Shown here: positions 24,512 to 33,423 of the stretch, piece by piece
How the letters are laid out: each line of letters opens with the position of its first letter
Numbering within the stretch: the stretch's first letter is position 1
From: Alphaproteobacteria bacterium
Lineage (GTDB): Bacteria; Pseudomonadota; Alphaproteobacteria; GCA-016699305
DNA length: 64,000 bases
Assembly (NCBI GenBank): GCA_016699305.1
Contig: CP064970.1
Coordinates: 1,302,001 to 1,366,000, forward strand
Direction: 5' to 3'
Notes under the pieces: generated by a model
Told to the model about the DNA's origin: nothing
Databases searched by the model: none
What the model saw: the letters and a program-made list of their open reading frames with translations, nothing else
Translations under genes and position numbers: made by a program

Positions 24512-26217
24512 GGCACTTCCTCGTGAGGGCGACGCCATAATGTCAGGCTCACCGGTTTGCCGCGCCCATAATTAAAGCCGCTGACTTGGCCCACCTGCTC
24601 GGGCATCATGCCCGCCCGCGATTGGGTCGCCAGGCGAAAGGCTTCGACATCCTCGACAGGAACAAGGGCCAGGGCGCAGGGGAAAGACGTGAAGATATCC
24701 GCCGCCTGAGCCACCGAATCCGCCATACGGACGCGACCGTCCAAGGCAAAGGCCAGGCTGGGTTCGGCAAAGCTTTTCCCGCTGGAGACGACCATGCTGC
24801 CCGGACATGTCGGCTGCCTGGCCACCAGTTCGGCCACGCGCGGCGCGACCCACAGCATGTCCAAACGCGGCAGGGCCACACCCAACCAAAGCGGCCACAT
24901 CACCAAACTGGCCAAGGTCAAGGACAGCACCGCCGCCACGGCGCGTTGCCGCATGGCCAGAATCGCGGCGGCCAAGGAGGCCATCAGCGCGACCAGGCCG
25001 GTCAAAATCTGGGGCAACAGCATCTGGTGGCCTTGCATCAGATAGGTCACCAAAACCATGGCCGCCGCGATCGTCAAACTGGCCCCGCCCCACAACGCCA
25101 AGACCGCCCCGTTCCAGGCTTTTTCGGATAGCCGAGGTTTGGCCCAGCGCCATCCTTCCACCGCCGCCGCGCCAGCCAGAACGGCCAAGGCCGGATAAAG
25201 CGGCAAGGTGTAATGCGCCAGCTTGGTCGCCGTCAGCTCGAAAACCAGCCAGCTGGGCAAGGCCCACGCCAAGCAAAAACGCACGGAAGGCTCGCGCCGA
25301 CGCGCCCACACCCACGGCACCGCAAGCCACAACAACAGGGACATCGGCCAAAAGACGAACCAGGACAAAGCCAGATGGAACCCCGGAACCCCCATGCCCC
25401 AACCGCCAGGCTGTGTCAGCTTGGCCAGGAAGTCTTCGGTCATCGAAGACTTCAAGAATCCGCCCGCGCTGTTGGCATGCATCATCAGCACCCAAGGCAC
25501 CGTCAACGCCGCCAACAGGGTTATCCCGACCACGGGCCGCAATCCGCGCATCCAAGCCCAGCGTCGCTCGGACAATCCCAAAGCCAAAAGCGTCAGGCCC
25601 AGGATCATCACGATCACCGGTCCCTTAATCACCACGCCTGCCGCCATGGCCAGCCAGAAGAGCAGTGCCAGAGGCCATGACGCCTTTTCGCCGCGATACA
25701 ACCGCGCCAAGGCCAATTGGGCGGCAAGAACGCATGCCAGTAAGGCGGAATCCGTCTTGGCCAGATGCGCCTCCATGATCGGCAGCACCGAGGCGGCAAA
25801 GATCAACCCCGCCAGAAAGCCGGCACGCGCGCCGAATAATCGAACGCCCAGCAACACCGTCAGGACCACGCCCAGCAAGGCCCCCAACAGCGAGGGCAGA
25901 CGGTAGGGCCACGTCTCTTCAAGATGGGGTCCGGCCAGCCCCGTGGCCACCGCCGCATTCACAAAAGCCGATTGCAGCCAATAGATGCCGGGCGGTTTAT
26001 TGTGGCGAGGCTCGTCCAGAAAGCGAATATCGTCATAGCGATGGGTTTCGATCATCTGGCGGCTGGCTTGCATGAACCGCGCCTCGTCGCGGTCGATGGG
26101 CGGCAAAGCGGACAGGCCCGGCAAGAACAGCGCCAAGGCCACCAAGACCACCGCCGCCCAGCCGCGCCAAGACAGTCCCTCGGACTCGTTCACATACCAA
26201 GCCTTGGCGATTGTCAT
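24508..26217 (-). CDS. ArnT-like glycosyltransferase (family 39/83)
   Basis: A 569-residue polytopic membrane transferase. The first periplasmic loop has the Asp-Glu pair of this family (LPPIDRDEARFMQASRQMIE), followed by a dozen membrane segments and a C-terminal soluble domain with SLAFALDGRVR. Relatives such as ArnT move a sugar from undecaprenyl phosphate to lipid A phosphates or proteins. The start is the ATG at 26217, overlapping the LAB_N stop (ATGA); the longer frame to 26490 only reads through that gene. Neighbours LAB_N and PAP2 support lipid A or envelope glycan modification. Confidence 0.87.
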   Translation of the reverse strand: MTIAKAWYVNESEGLSWRGWAAVVLVALALFLPGLSALPPIDRDEARFMQASRQMIETHRYDDIRFLDEPRHNKPPGIYWLQSAFVNAAVATGLAGPHLEETWPYRLPSLLGALLGVVLTVLLGVRLFGARAGFLAGLIFAASVLPIMEAHLAKTDSALLACVLAAQLALARLYRGEKASWPLALLFWLAMAAGVVIKGPVIVMILGLTLLALGLSERRWAWMRGLRPVVGITLLAALTVPWVLMMHANSAGGFLKSSMTEDFLAKLTQPGGWGMGVPGFHLALSWFVFWPMSLLLWLAVPWVWARRREPSVRFCLAWALPSWLVFELTATKLAHYTLPLYPALAVLAGAAAVEGWRWAKPRLSEKAWNGAVLALWGGASLTIAAAMVLVTYLMQGHQMLLPQILTGLVALMASLAAAILAMRQRAVAAVLSLTLASLVMWPLWLGVALPRLDMLWVAPRVAELVARQPTCPGSMVVSSGKSFAEPSLAFALDGRVRMADSVAQAADIFTSFPCALALVPVEDVEAFRLATQSRAGMMPEQVGQVSGFNYGRGKPVSLTLWRRPHEEVP

Positions 26218-26534
26218 GGCGAGCCTCCCGTCACCGAGGCCGAATCTATGCGCGCGCGGCGTAACAGCGCCAGATTGCGCATATAGATCACAAGGCCCAG
26301 ACCTTGCCCTGCGATGAACACCGGATCCTGACGATGGATGGCATAGGCCAACAGCACCGCTCCACCGCCCAGGCTGAAATACCAAAAGACATGCGGAATC
26401 ACGCTGCGCCGGGCGCGTTCGCTGGCGATCCATTGCACCACAAAGCGCATCATGAACAAGGCCTGTCCTAAAAACCCCACCGCCACCCACCAGGTGGCGT
26501 GTCGCGCGATATAGGCGGCGATCTGCTCCATCAT
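26214..26534 (-). CDS. LAB_N (lipid A biosynthesis N-terminal) domain membrane protein
   Basis: A 106-residue protein with three membrane segments (WWVAVGFLGQALFMMRFVVQW, VFWYFSLGGGAVLLAYAI, DPVFIAGQGLGLVIYMRNL), matching the stand-alone LAB_N domain once annotated at the N-terminus of some LpxB proteins. In many alphaproteobacteria such a gene links a DPM-type glycosyltransferase and a family 39 transferase. Here the 39-type enzyme overlaps it, while ubiE precedes it by 7 bp and no DPM-type gene is present nearby. Exact role unknown. Confidence 0.85.
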   Translation of the reverse strand: MMEQIAAYIARHATWWVAVGFLGQALFMMRFVVQWIASERARRSVIPHVFWYFSLGGGAVLLAYAIHRQDPVFIAGQGLGLVIYMRNLALLRRARIDSASVTGGSP

Positions 26535-26541
26535 ATCCGGC

Positions 26542-27327
26542 TCATTTCTTCAAATGGATCGGGGCCTGGCCCCGATGCAGCACGACAATCCCGCCCAACC
26601 AGCTTTGCCAGGATACATGCTCAAAACCCGCCTTTCCCATCTCTTGGGCCAGGGCTTGCGCGCCGGGAAAGGTGCGGATGCTTTGCGCCAAATATTCATA
26701 GGCCGGCCGATCCCCGGCCACCAGCGCGCCCAGCATCGGCATGGCACCAAAGGACCACATGTCATAGGCGCGCCGGAACCATCCGGGCGTGACATCCGGC
26801 CCAAATTCCAGGCAGAAAAAGCGTCCGCCGGGCCGCAGCACGCGGCGCATCTGCGCCAAAGCCTGAACGCGCCGCGTCACATTACGCAAGCCAAAGGCGA
26901 TGGTCACCACATCCGCCGCGCCATCGGCCACGGGCAAGCATTCGGCGTCGCCCACCAAGCGCGTCACGCCCCGCATATGGCCGCGATCCAAGGCGCGGTC
27001 ACGTCCGGCGGCCACCATGGCGGCGTTGCGGTCCACCAACACGGCACGCCCGCCGCCCGCTTGAACGAAACGCTCGGCCACGTCGCCGGTGCCGCCCGCT
27101 ACATCCACAAGAACCTCGTGAGAGCGCGGCGCAATGGCCCCGATCAGGCGATCCTTCCACAGACGATGCAGCCCCAGCGACATCAGATCATTCATGCGGT
27201 CATAACTGTCCGCAACGGACGAGAACACCCGCTGCACCCCGGCATCCTTGGCCTGAGGCGCAAGACGATCAAAGCCGAACCAATGGGCGTCGTCTTCATC
27301 AGAGGGATGGGGGAATGGGGCTGACAT
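26542..27327 (-). CDS. ubiE: Demethylmenaquinone/ubiquinone methyltransferase UbiE
   Basis: C-methyltransferase of ubiquinone (and menaquinone) synthesis. The 261-residue protein shows VFSSVADSYDRMNDLMSLGLHRLWKD, the SAM motif VDVAGGTGDVAERF, TIAFGLRNVT and the YEYLAQSIRTFPGAQAL motif, all diagnostic. It lies 51 bp after the UDG-like gene inside the long leftward array, unusual because ubiE is more often beside mutM. Confidence 0.95.
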   Translation of the reverse strand: MSAPFPHPSDEDDAHWFGFDRLAPQAKDAGVQRVFSSVADSYDRMNDLMSLGLHRLWKDRLIGAIAPRSHEVLVDVAGGTGDVAERFVQAGGGRAVLVDRNAAMVAAGRDRALDRGHMRGVTRLVGDAECLPVADGAADVVTIAFGLRNVTRRVQALAQMRRVLRPGGRFFCLEFGPDVTPGWFRRAYDMWSFGAMPMLGALVAGDRPAYEYLAQSIRTFPGAQALAQEMGKAGFEHVSWQSWLGGIVVLHRGQAPIHLKK

Positions 27328-27378
27328 GGCACCGACCTTACCCCAGAGCCGCGCGCCGCGCGACGGATTCTTGTAGGA

Positions 27379-28026
27379 TTACCCCTGCGCCAGACGCCAC
27401 GCGCTGGCGATGTCGGCGGCGATGGCCTCATAGGCTCCGGGAACGCCGCGCAAGGCGTAACTGGGGTGATAGGTCGCGATTAACGTGATGTCCGATCCCA
27501 TGCGGCAGGGCTGGGGCTGGCCGCGACGGCCGCCGATATCCTCGCCATTGCCCGATAACGCCCATAGCGGCGTGCGGCCCAGGCTGACCACCACGCGCGG
27601 ACGCAAGCCGGTTAGGGTGTCGCGCAGACGTTCCAGCTCGGGCGCGAAGGCGTCAAGGCACCAGGAGCTGCCCAGCGCCCCCCAGGATTCGGCCACGGCC
27701 AGGCCTTCATCCTTGGCGCGGCGGCGCGAGGTGAAGAAATGACCGATCTTGTTGTCGGGCGGGCGATAGCGAAACACATTCGCCACCAGGCAATGGGATC
27801 TATCGATGCCGCATTCGGCCAAGGCGCGATCTAGTAATTGGCCGCTGCGTCCGACAAAGGGCCGCCCCTGACGCACTTCGTCGGCACCGGGCGCTTCGCC
27901 CACCAGGGCCAGGCCGCTAAAGGGGGGCTTGGGCAGAGCATCGGGCACGAAGGGCAGATCGTTCATATCCAAACTTTTCCACAAGCTGGCCTGCGCGGGC
28001 GGCGCACGGCGAGGGCGGGGCGGCAT
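27379..28026 (-). CDS. Uracil-DNA glycosylase superfamily protein without Fe-S cysteines
   Basis: A 215-residue protein of the family 4/5 UDG fold: LVGEAPGADEVRQGRPFVGRSG (motif A) and TYHPSYALR (motif B) are intact. Family 4 enzymes bind a 4Fe-4S cluster through four cysteines, two in an N-terminal CxxC and two around an RPPxN segment; here no N-terminal CxxC exists and RPPDNK is preceded by FRY rather than KC, so the cluster should be absent. Start at the ATG overlapping the GT9 stop (TGATG). Uracil excision is likely but not certain. Confidence 0.8.
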   Translation of the reverse strand: MPPRPRRAPPAQASLWKSLDMNDLPFVPDALPKPPFSGLALVGEAPGADEVRQGRPFVGRSGQLLDRALAECGIDRSHCLVANVFRYRPPDNKIGHFFTSRRRAKDEGLAVAESWGALGSSWCLDAFAPELERLRDTLTGLRPRVVVSLGRTPLWALSGNGEDIGGRRGQPQPCRMGSDITLIATYHPSYALRGVPGAYEAIAADIASAWRLAQG

Positions 28027-28940
28027 CACGCCTTCTCCGCCGTCAGGGCGCGCACGGCCTGTTCCACCTCGTCCACCGACAAGGCCGTCAGATGTTCGCG
28101 TTTGAGCCAGGCGGCACCCGCGCCGCGCGGAGCCGAACGGGCGGGGTCGGTATGTCCCGACAACAGCAACAGGCTGGGCGCGCCGATGGCGGCGGCCAAA
28201 TGCGCGGGGCCGGTGTCGTTGCCGATCACCGCGCGCGCGCCACGTGCCAATTCGGCCAATTGCGCCAAACTGGTGCGGCCACAGATATCAAGGGCGGAGG
28301 GGATCAATTTGATGATGCCTTGCACCGCCTCTTGATCGGCATTGGTGCCCACCAGAACCGATGTCCAGCCGCGCCCTTCGAACAAACGCCGCGCCAGGGC
28401 CGCATAACACCGCGACGGCCAGCGTTTGCGCGTCAGATGCGCCGAACAGCCGGGGATCAGCACCACATAATCCTGCGGCAAGGGAAACTCGTTCAAGCTT
28501 GCCTGGCACCAATCCCAATCCACCGCCTCGGACGCGGCCACGCCCGCCGCGCGCAATTGCCTTGCCCAAATATCGCGCACATGCAGCGCGGTGGCGTCCT
28601 TGACCGGGCGCGACCAGAAGGGACGGGGATGGGCAGGCAACAGATTGGCGTAACGCTGTGTGCGGGCCTTAGCCTGCAAATCATAGACGCGATCGGGAGC
28701 CAAAGCGCGCAACATGCGGCGCAGTTTCAGCCATTTCATCGGCGACCAGCGCGGATAGGGATCGACCATCACATCATCGAACCAAGGCATGGTCCGCGCG
28801 AATCCGGCAAAGGGGCGGCGCGTCAGCAGCACGATATGGGCATCCGCATGATGGCGGCGAATATCTTGGAAAGCCTGGGCCGCCATGACGATATCGCCCA
28901 GAGCCCCCAGGCGAATGACCAAGATGGTTTCACGGCTCAT
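28026..28940 (-). CDS. Family 9 glycosyltransferase (heptosyltransferase-like)
   Basis: A 304-residue protein typical of ADP-heptose:LPS heptosyltransferases: N-terminal ILVIRLGALGDIVMAAQAF, VIGNDTGPAHLAAAIGAPSLLLLSG near residues 240-265, and VLIPGCSAHLTRKRWP. These add heptose to the inner core of LPS. It overlaps the GT4 stop by ATGA, so it is likely cotranscribed with lpxB and GT4. The ATG at 28940 is used; the frame to 29060 just overlaps GT4. Confidence 0.87.
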   Translation of the reverse strand: MSRETILVIRLGALGDIVMAAQAFQDIRRHHADAHIVLLTRRPFAGFARTMPWFDDVMVDPYPRWSPMKWLKLRRMLRALAPDRVYDLQAKARTQRYANLLPAHPRPFWSRPVKDATALHVRDIWARQLRAAGVAASEAVDWDWCQASLNEFPLPQDYVVLIPGCSAHLTRKRWPSRCYAALARRLFEGRGWTSVLVGTNADQEAVQGIIKLIPSALDICGRTSLAQLAELARGARAVIGNDTGPAHLAAAIGAPSLLLLSGHTDPARSAPRGAGAAWLKREHLTALSVDEVEQAVRALTAEKA

Positions 28941-30070
28941 GACAATACCTCGGCATAAAGGGAAAGCGTATCGCGCACCATACGTTGTTCGTCGAAATCG
29001 CGCATCACATGCGCGCGCGCCGCCTCGGCCAAGGATTCGCGTCGCGGCGGAGACATGCACAAAGCCTCTTCGATCGCGCGGGCGATGGCGTCCTCGTCAT
29101 CGGGCGAGACCAGCCAGCCCGTCGTGCCGGGAATCACCGTCTCGGGCAGGCCGCCGGTCTTGGCGGCGACCACCGGCACGCCCATGGCCTGGGCCTCGAT
29201 CGACACGCGCCCCAGCCCCTCGGGCGCGCGGCTGGGACACACCACCACATCGGCCAGGCTATAGGCCGTGGGCATGTCGGCGCAAGGACCGGGCATCCGC
29301 ACACGATCGGCCAGACCCAGATTCTGTACCATGCGTTCCAATTCCAGGCGATAACTGCCGCGCCCTTGATCGGGGCCCAGCAGCACCAATTGCACCCCCG
29401 CGCCGCTCATGCAGGCCAAAGCCTCAAGCGCCTTGGCCTGGCCCTTGACGGGCGATAGGCGACCGGGAAATAAGATCACGGGCCAACCCGGATGCAGATT
29501 CCATTTTGCGGCCAAGGCCGCGCGGCGTTCCATTGATATTTTGGCCGGATCGAAGGATTCCAAATCCACGCCGGGGGAGATCAGCCGCAACACGGATTCG
29601 GGCACGTCGTAATGGCGGCGCACATGATCGGCCACATAGCCCGAGATGGCGACCACGCGATCCCCCCTGGCCATCACCGCATTGTAGAACTGCTTGATCG
29701 GGCCTGAAAAAGAATAGGAAGCGTGAAACGTGGTCACAAACCTTGCGCCCGTGACCCGCGCCGCGATCCATGCGGACCAAGCCGGCGCACGGCTGCGCGC
29801 ATGGATGATCTGCACCCCTTCGCGCCGCACCAGACGGACAAGACGCGCGGCATTAGCCAGAATAAGCGCAGGATTCTTGCTGTGGAACGGTCCGGTCACA
29901 TGCCGCGCCCCGCTTGATTCAAGCGCGGCGACCATAGCGCCGCCCTTTGAGGCTACAAAAGCGCGATGTCCCGCCGCCACCAAGCCCTTGGCCACCTCGA
30001 AAGTGGTGCGTTCGACTCCGCCGATATTCAAGGCGGGCAGGACCTGAAGCACGGTCATGGGACGGTTCAT
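28937..30070 (-). CDS. Family 4 glycosyltransferase
   Basis: A 377-residue GT-B retaining transferase. N-terminal VLQVLPALNIGGVERTTFEVAKGL, then IIHARSRAPAW and TFHASYSF, and in the C-terminal half FPGRLSPVKG, LGPDQG, CPSRAPEGLGRVSIEAQAMG and GWLVSPDD. It probably adds a sugar to the LPS core or a related glycan, as it sits between lpxB and a heptosyltransferase-like gene, overlapping both with ATGA. The exact sugar is unknown. Confidence 0.88.
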   Translation of the reverse strand: MNRPMTVLQVLPALNIGGVERTTFEVAKGLVAAGHRAFVASKGGAMVAALESSGARHVTGPFHSKNPALILANAARLVRLVRREGVQIIHARSRAPAWSAWIAARVTGARFVTTFHASYSFSGPIKQFYNAVMARGDRVVAISGYVADHVRRHYDVPESVLRLISPGVDLESFDPAKISMERRAALAAKWNLHPGWPVILFPGRLSPVKGQAKALEALACMSGAGVQLVLLGPDQGRGSYRLELERMVQNLGLADRVRMPGPCADMPTAYSLADVVVCPSRAPEGLGRVSIEAQAMGVPVVAAKTGGLPETVIPGTTGWLVSPDDEDAIARAIEEALCMSPPRRESLAEAARAHVMRDFDEQRMVRDTLSLYAEVLS

Positions 30071-31242
30071 GTCGTTTCCTTTGGCGCGATCCCCGCCACG
30101 CTTAGCACGGTCCGCGCCGCGCGCGCGCTGGGCATCATGGGACCCGCGCCCAACCATGCGGGCAAACGCGCGGCCACCTCGCGCTGACGCTGCCGCGCCG
30201 TGGGGTCCTCCAATAGCTGGGTCACCGCCGGGGCCAGCACATCGGGACGGCAATATTGCTGCAAGAATTCAGGGATCACCATGCGGTCTTCCATCAAATT
30301 CAGCAAGCTTGCATAGCGAATCTTGGTCACCATGCGAAAGATCATGGCCGAGAGGGGATTGACGCGATAGCCGATGATGCTGGGCACGCCCGCCATCGCC
30401 AATTCCACCGACACCGTGCCCGAGGCCGCAAGGGCCACATCGGCCGCCGCGAAGGCGTCGTATTTGGCCGTATCGCCCAGCAACAAAAGGGGATGCACCG
30501 GCCAGGATTGGGCCTCGTGCGCCACAAGTCCGGCAACGGAAGGCAAAGTGGGCACGACCACCGATAGGTCGGGAAAACGTCGCGCCAACGCATCCAATGT
30601 CTGGCCAAAGATAGGCGCCAAACGGCGAATCTCACCGGCGCGGCTGCCCGGCAAAACAACCAAAACCGGTTGTTCGGGCGTTATATGATGCGCCAGACGA
30701 AACCGCGCCCCGTCGCCCCGCGCCACGTCGGATTCGATGATGGGATGCCCCACAAAAGTCGTGGCCAGGCCCTCGCGCTCGAAATATGGCGGCTCGAAAG
30801 GCAGCAAGGTCAGCAGATGGTCCAATATCTTGGCCACCTTGCGCGCGCGGCCGGGACGCCAAGCCCAAACGCTGGGCGCGACATAATGAACCAAGGGAAT
30901 GCCCCGGCCCTTAAGGCGCTTGGCCACGCGCAAACAAAAATCCGGGGCGTCGATGCCGATCACCGCCGCCGGACGCATCTGATGCGCCGCTTGCGCCGTT
31001 TGGCGAATGCGGCCAAGCAGGCGCGGTATATGGCGCAGGACCTCGACCAGGCCGAACACCGCCAATTCCTGCATCGGAAACAAAGGCTCTAGACCCTGGG
31101 CCATCATCCGCTCGCCGCCGACACCGGCAAATCGAGCGCTTCCCTGGGTTTGCTCGGTCAGAGCGGCCATCAGGCGCGCGCCGATCAGATCGCCCGAGGC
31201 CTCGCCCGCCATCAGAAAGAATAAGGGACCTTCCTGGCTCAT
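30067..31242 (-). CDS. lpxB: Lipid-A-disaccharide synthase LpxB
   Basis: Condenses UDP-2,3-diacylglucosamine with lipid X to form the lipid A disaccharide. 391 residues with FLMAGEASGDLIGARLM at the N-terminus, VGGERMMAQG, GIDAPDFCLRVAKRLK, HYVAPSVWAWRPGRARK, LPFEPPYF and the late SGTVSVELAMAGVPSIIGYR. It overlaps lpxI by ATGA and is followed by GT4 with another ATGA overlap. Confidence 0.96.
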   Translation of the reverse strand: MSQEGPLFFLMAGEASGDLIGARLMAALTEQTQGSARFAGVGGERMMAQGLEPLFPMQELAVFGLVEVLRHIPRLLGRIRQTAQAAHQMRPAAVIGIDAPDFCLRVAKRLKGRGIPLVHYVAPSVWAWRPGRARKVAKILDHLLTLLPFEPPYFEREGLATTFVGHPIIESDVARGDGARFRLAHHITPEQPVLVVLPGSRAGEIRRLAPIFGQTLDALARRFPDLSVVVPTLPSVAGLVAHEAQSWPVHPLLLLGDTAKYDAFAAADVALAASGTVSVELAMAGVPSIIGYRVNPLSAMIFRMVTKIRYASLLNLMEDRMVIPEFLQQYCRPDVLAPAVTQLLEDPTARQRQREVAARLPAWLGAGPMMPSARAARTVLSVAGIAPKETT

Positions 31243-32075
31243 CGGTCGATCTCCTGCGGAGCCAGTCCCAACAGAAACAGGCCCAGCCGATCCGCCAGCG
31301 CCACCGCTTCGCCACGGTCCAGCAGCAACGTGCCTTGGGCCTCGAGCGCCACGCCGCGCAATCCCGCATTTGCCGCATGTTGGATGGTGGCCGGTCCCGC
31401 CGAGGGCAAGTCAAAACGGCGATCCTGTTCGGGCTTGCACAATTTGACCAAGACGCCGCCCAGTCCGTCGCGCCGCAAACCGGCGCAACGTTCCAGCAAA
31501 GCGTCGGTGCCTTCGATGGCTTCCACGCCCAGCACCAAGCCTTGCTGCACGACCACGGATTGTCCGACATCCAGGCGGCCCAAGGCCCGCGCCACCGCCG
31601 TGGCGCGCTTCACATCGGCAAGAGCCGTCTCGTCCGGCGCATGCGCGCCCAAAACGCCTGATGGAGTCAGCAAATCGCCGTGAATCTCATGCGCCCCCAG
31701 CAAACGAAAGCCTTCGCGTTCGATCTCACGCGCCACCGCCGAAAGCAAGCCGTCATCGCCCAAAACGCCCAAGCCCACCCGCGCCAGACGCGCCAAGGTA
31801 AAGGCGTCGGGACGCAATTCGGTCAAGGACGGGCGGCGCACGCGGCCGATCAGAACGATCTCTTCCACCCCCTTGCTTCGCAAGGTGTCGCGGATATCGC
31901 CGGTGCGGTCCAGTGCGTGCCAGGCATAAGGCACGCCCCCCTCCACGGTCTCGTCATCCGTCTGGCCGCGCAAGGCCACCACGAAGACAGGACGGCCATA
32001 TTGGGCGCAAGCCTGGATCAAACGGCGCGGCGCGGCGCCGCCGCCTGCGATGATCCCCAGAATTTTGTCAACCAT
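31239..32075 (-). CDS. lpxI: UDP-2,3-diacylglucosamine pyrophosphatase LpxI
   Basis: LpxI replaces LpxH in many alphaproteobacteria and hydrolyses UDP-2,3-diacylglucosamine to lipid X. The 278-residue protein begins LGIIAGGGAAPRRLIQAC, then GDDGLLSAVAREIEREGF, QGLVLGVEAIEGTDALLERC and the C-terminal KLCKPEQDRRFDLPSAGPATI that is diagnostic. Start at the ATG at 32075, overlapping the lpxA stop by 8 bp. Its presence explains the lack of lpxH here. Confidence 0.95.
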   Translation of the reverse strand: MVDKILGIIAGGGAAPRRLIQACAQYGRPVFVVALRGQTDDETVEGGVPYAWHALDRTGDIRDTLRSKGVEEIVLIGRVRRPSLTELRPDAFTLARLARVGLGVLGDDGLLSAVAREIEREGFRLLGAHEIHGDLLTPSGVLGAHAPDETALADVKRATAVARALGRLDVGQSVVVQQGLVLGVEAIEGTDALLERCAGLRRDGLGGVLVKLCKPEQDRRFDLPSAGPATIQHAANAGLRGVALEAQGTLLLDRGEAVALADRLGLFLLGLAPQEIDR

Positions 32076-32880
32076 GGTTGGTGCTACCCCGAGGCTGGCA
32101 CAAAGCATTGCCGCTACGCTCGCGCATAAAGGCGACGACTTGGCCAACCAAGGGATGATCGGCAAAATCGCGTTCCACCGCCTCCAGCCTTTCGTTCATC
32201 GTGCCTTCGGGCGCGAAGAGCGCGCGATAGGCGCGGCGCAGCAAGGCGATATCCTCGCGCGCGAAATTTCGTCGTTCTAGCCCCACGATATTAAGGCCCG
32301 CCAGGGCCGCGCGTTCCCCCATGACCAAGCCAAAGGGGATCACATCGTTCTCGACCCCCGACATGCCGCCGATCATGGCATGCGCGCCGATGCGCACGAA
32401 TTGACGCACCCCCGCATGGCCGCCCAGGATGACATGGTCGCCCACGCATACATGCCCGGCGATACTGGCGTTATTCGCCATGATCACATGATCGCCGACC
32501 TGGCAGTCATGCGCCACATGCGCCCCTATCATGAATAGGCCGTCCGATCCGATGCGCGTGACCATCCCGCCGCCTTCTGTGCCGGGATTCATCGTCACTT
32601 GCTCACGAATGCTGTTGCGCGGACCGATGATAAGCTCAGATTCCTCGCCGTGATATTTCAGGTCCTGCGGCGGCGTGCCCAGCGAAGCGAACGGCCAAAC
32701 CACCGTGCCCTCGCCGATGCGCGTGCGTCCATGGATCACGACATGCGAAATCAAACGCACATTCGCGCCCAATTCGGCATGGGGACCGACGCAACAATAG
32801 GGACCGATTTCAACCCCCTCGCCCAGACGGGCGGCAGGGTCCACCACGGCGGTGGGATGAAGGGAAGCGGATTGTGTCAC
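32068..32880 (-). CDS. lpxA: UDP-GlcNAc O-acyltransferase LpxA
   Basis: First step of lipid A synthesis, moving 3-hydroxyacyl from ACP to UDP-GlcNAc. The 270-residue protein has the left-handed hexapeptide-repeat helix from about residue 8, the catalytic histidine in IGAHVAHDCQVGDHV, GGHAGVRQFVRIG, and a C-terminal helical domain (FAREDIALLRRAYRALF). It starts 15 bp after the fabZ stop. Confidence 0.96.
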   Translation of the reverse strand: MTQSASLHPTAVVDPAARLGEGVEIGPYCCVGPHAELGANVRLISHVVIHGRTRIGEGTVVWPFASLGTPPQDLKYHGEESELIIGPRNSIREQVTMNPGTEGGGMVTRIGSDGLFMIGAHVAHDCQVGDHVIMANNASIAGHVCVGDHVILGGHAGVRQFVRIGAHAMIGGMSGVENDVIPFGLVMGERAALAGLNIVGLERRNFAREDIALLRRAYRALFAPEGTMNERLEAVERDFADHPLVGQVVAFMRERSGNALCQPRGSTNHG

Positions 32881-32895
32881 GTGAGCGGATCGCCT

Positions 32896-33423
32896 TTATA
32901 ACGCATCGAGATTGGGGCCTTGGGCGTCATCGCCCGGCAGCATGGCCGTAAACACCGCCTCGGCGCATAACACGTCATCCACCATCACTTCGCTGCGGAA
33001 ACGCCATACGGGGCCGCGCTGGCGCAATTTGCGCACACGAATGTATAACGTGTCGCCAGGAATGATCGGTTTACGGAAACGCGCCTCTTCAATGCTCATA
33101 AAATAGACGAAGTTACGGCGCTGGGCTTCGGGCAGATTGTCCACCACCAGCACGGCCGCCGTCTGAGCCATGGCCTCGATCACCAATACGCCGGGCATAA
33201 TCGGTCGTCCCGGAAAGTGTCCCTGGAAGAACGGCTCGTTGATCGTCACGTTCTTGATGCCGGTGGCGCTTTCCCCCGGGACCACGTCGATCAGACGATC
33301 CACCAACAGCATCGGATACCGATGCGGTAGATATTTCATGATCGTGCCTATGCCCAGAGTGCGGCCTGTGGCCGCCTGCGGCTTAGGGTCGCGATGATGG
33401 GACGTTCCGGCCAATTTCATCAT
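32896..33423 (-). CDS. fabZ: 3-hydroxyacyl-[ACP] dehydratase FabZ
   Basis: Dehydrates 3-hydroxyacyl-ACP in fatty acid synthesis and shares its substrate with LpxA. Active-site segment LPHRYPMLLVDRLID holds the catalytic histidine, and MPGVLVIEAMAQTAAVL the catalytic glutamate; QGHFPGRPIMPG is also canonical. I start at the ATG ATG at 33423/33420, giving 175 residues, which overlaps the end of skp by about 40 bp; the frame upstream to 33474 would overlap further. lpxD is not present between skp and fabZ. Confidence 0.94.
   Translation of the reverse strand: MMKLAGTSHHRDPKPQAATGRTLGIGTIMKYLPHRYPMLLVDRLIDVVPGESATGIKNVTINEPFFQGHFPGRPIMPGVLVIEAMAQTAAVLVVDNLPEAQRRNFVYFMSIEEARFRKPIIPGDTLYIRVRKLRQRGPVWRFRSEVMVDDVLCAEAVFTAMLPGDDAQGPNLDAL

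Noticed and set aside
26218..26490. N-terminal extension of the ArnT-like gene (91 residues)
   Set aside because: It only reads the LAB_N gene in another frame; the ATG at 26217 with an ATGA overlap is the sensible start.
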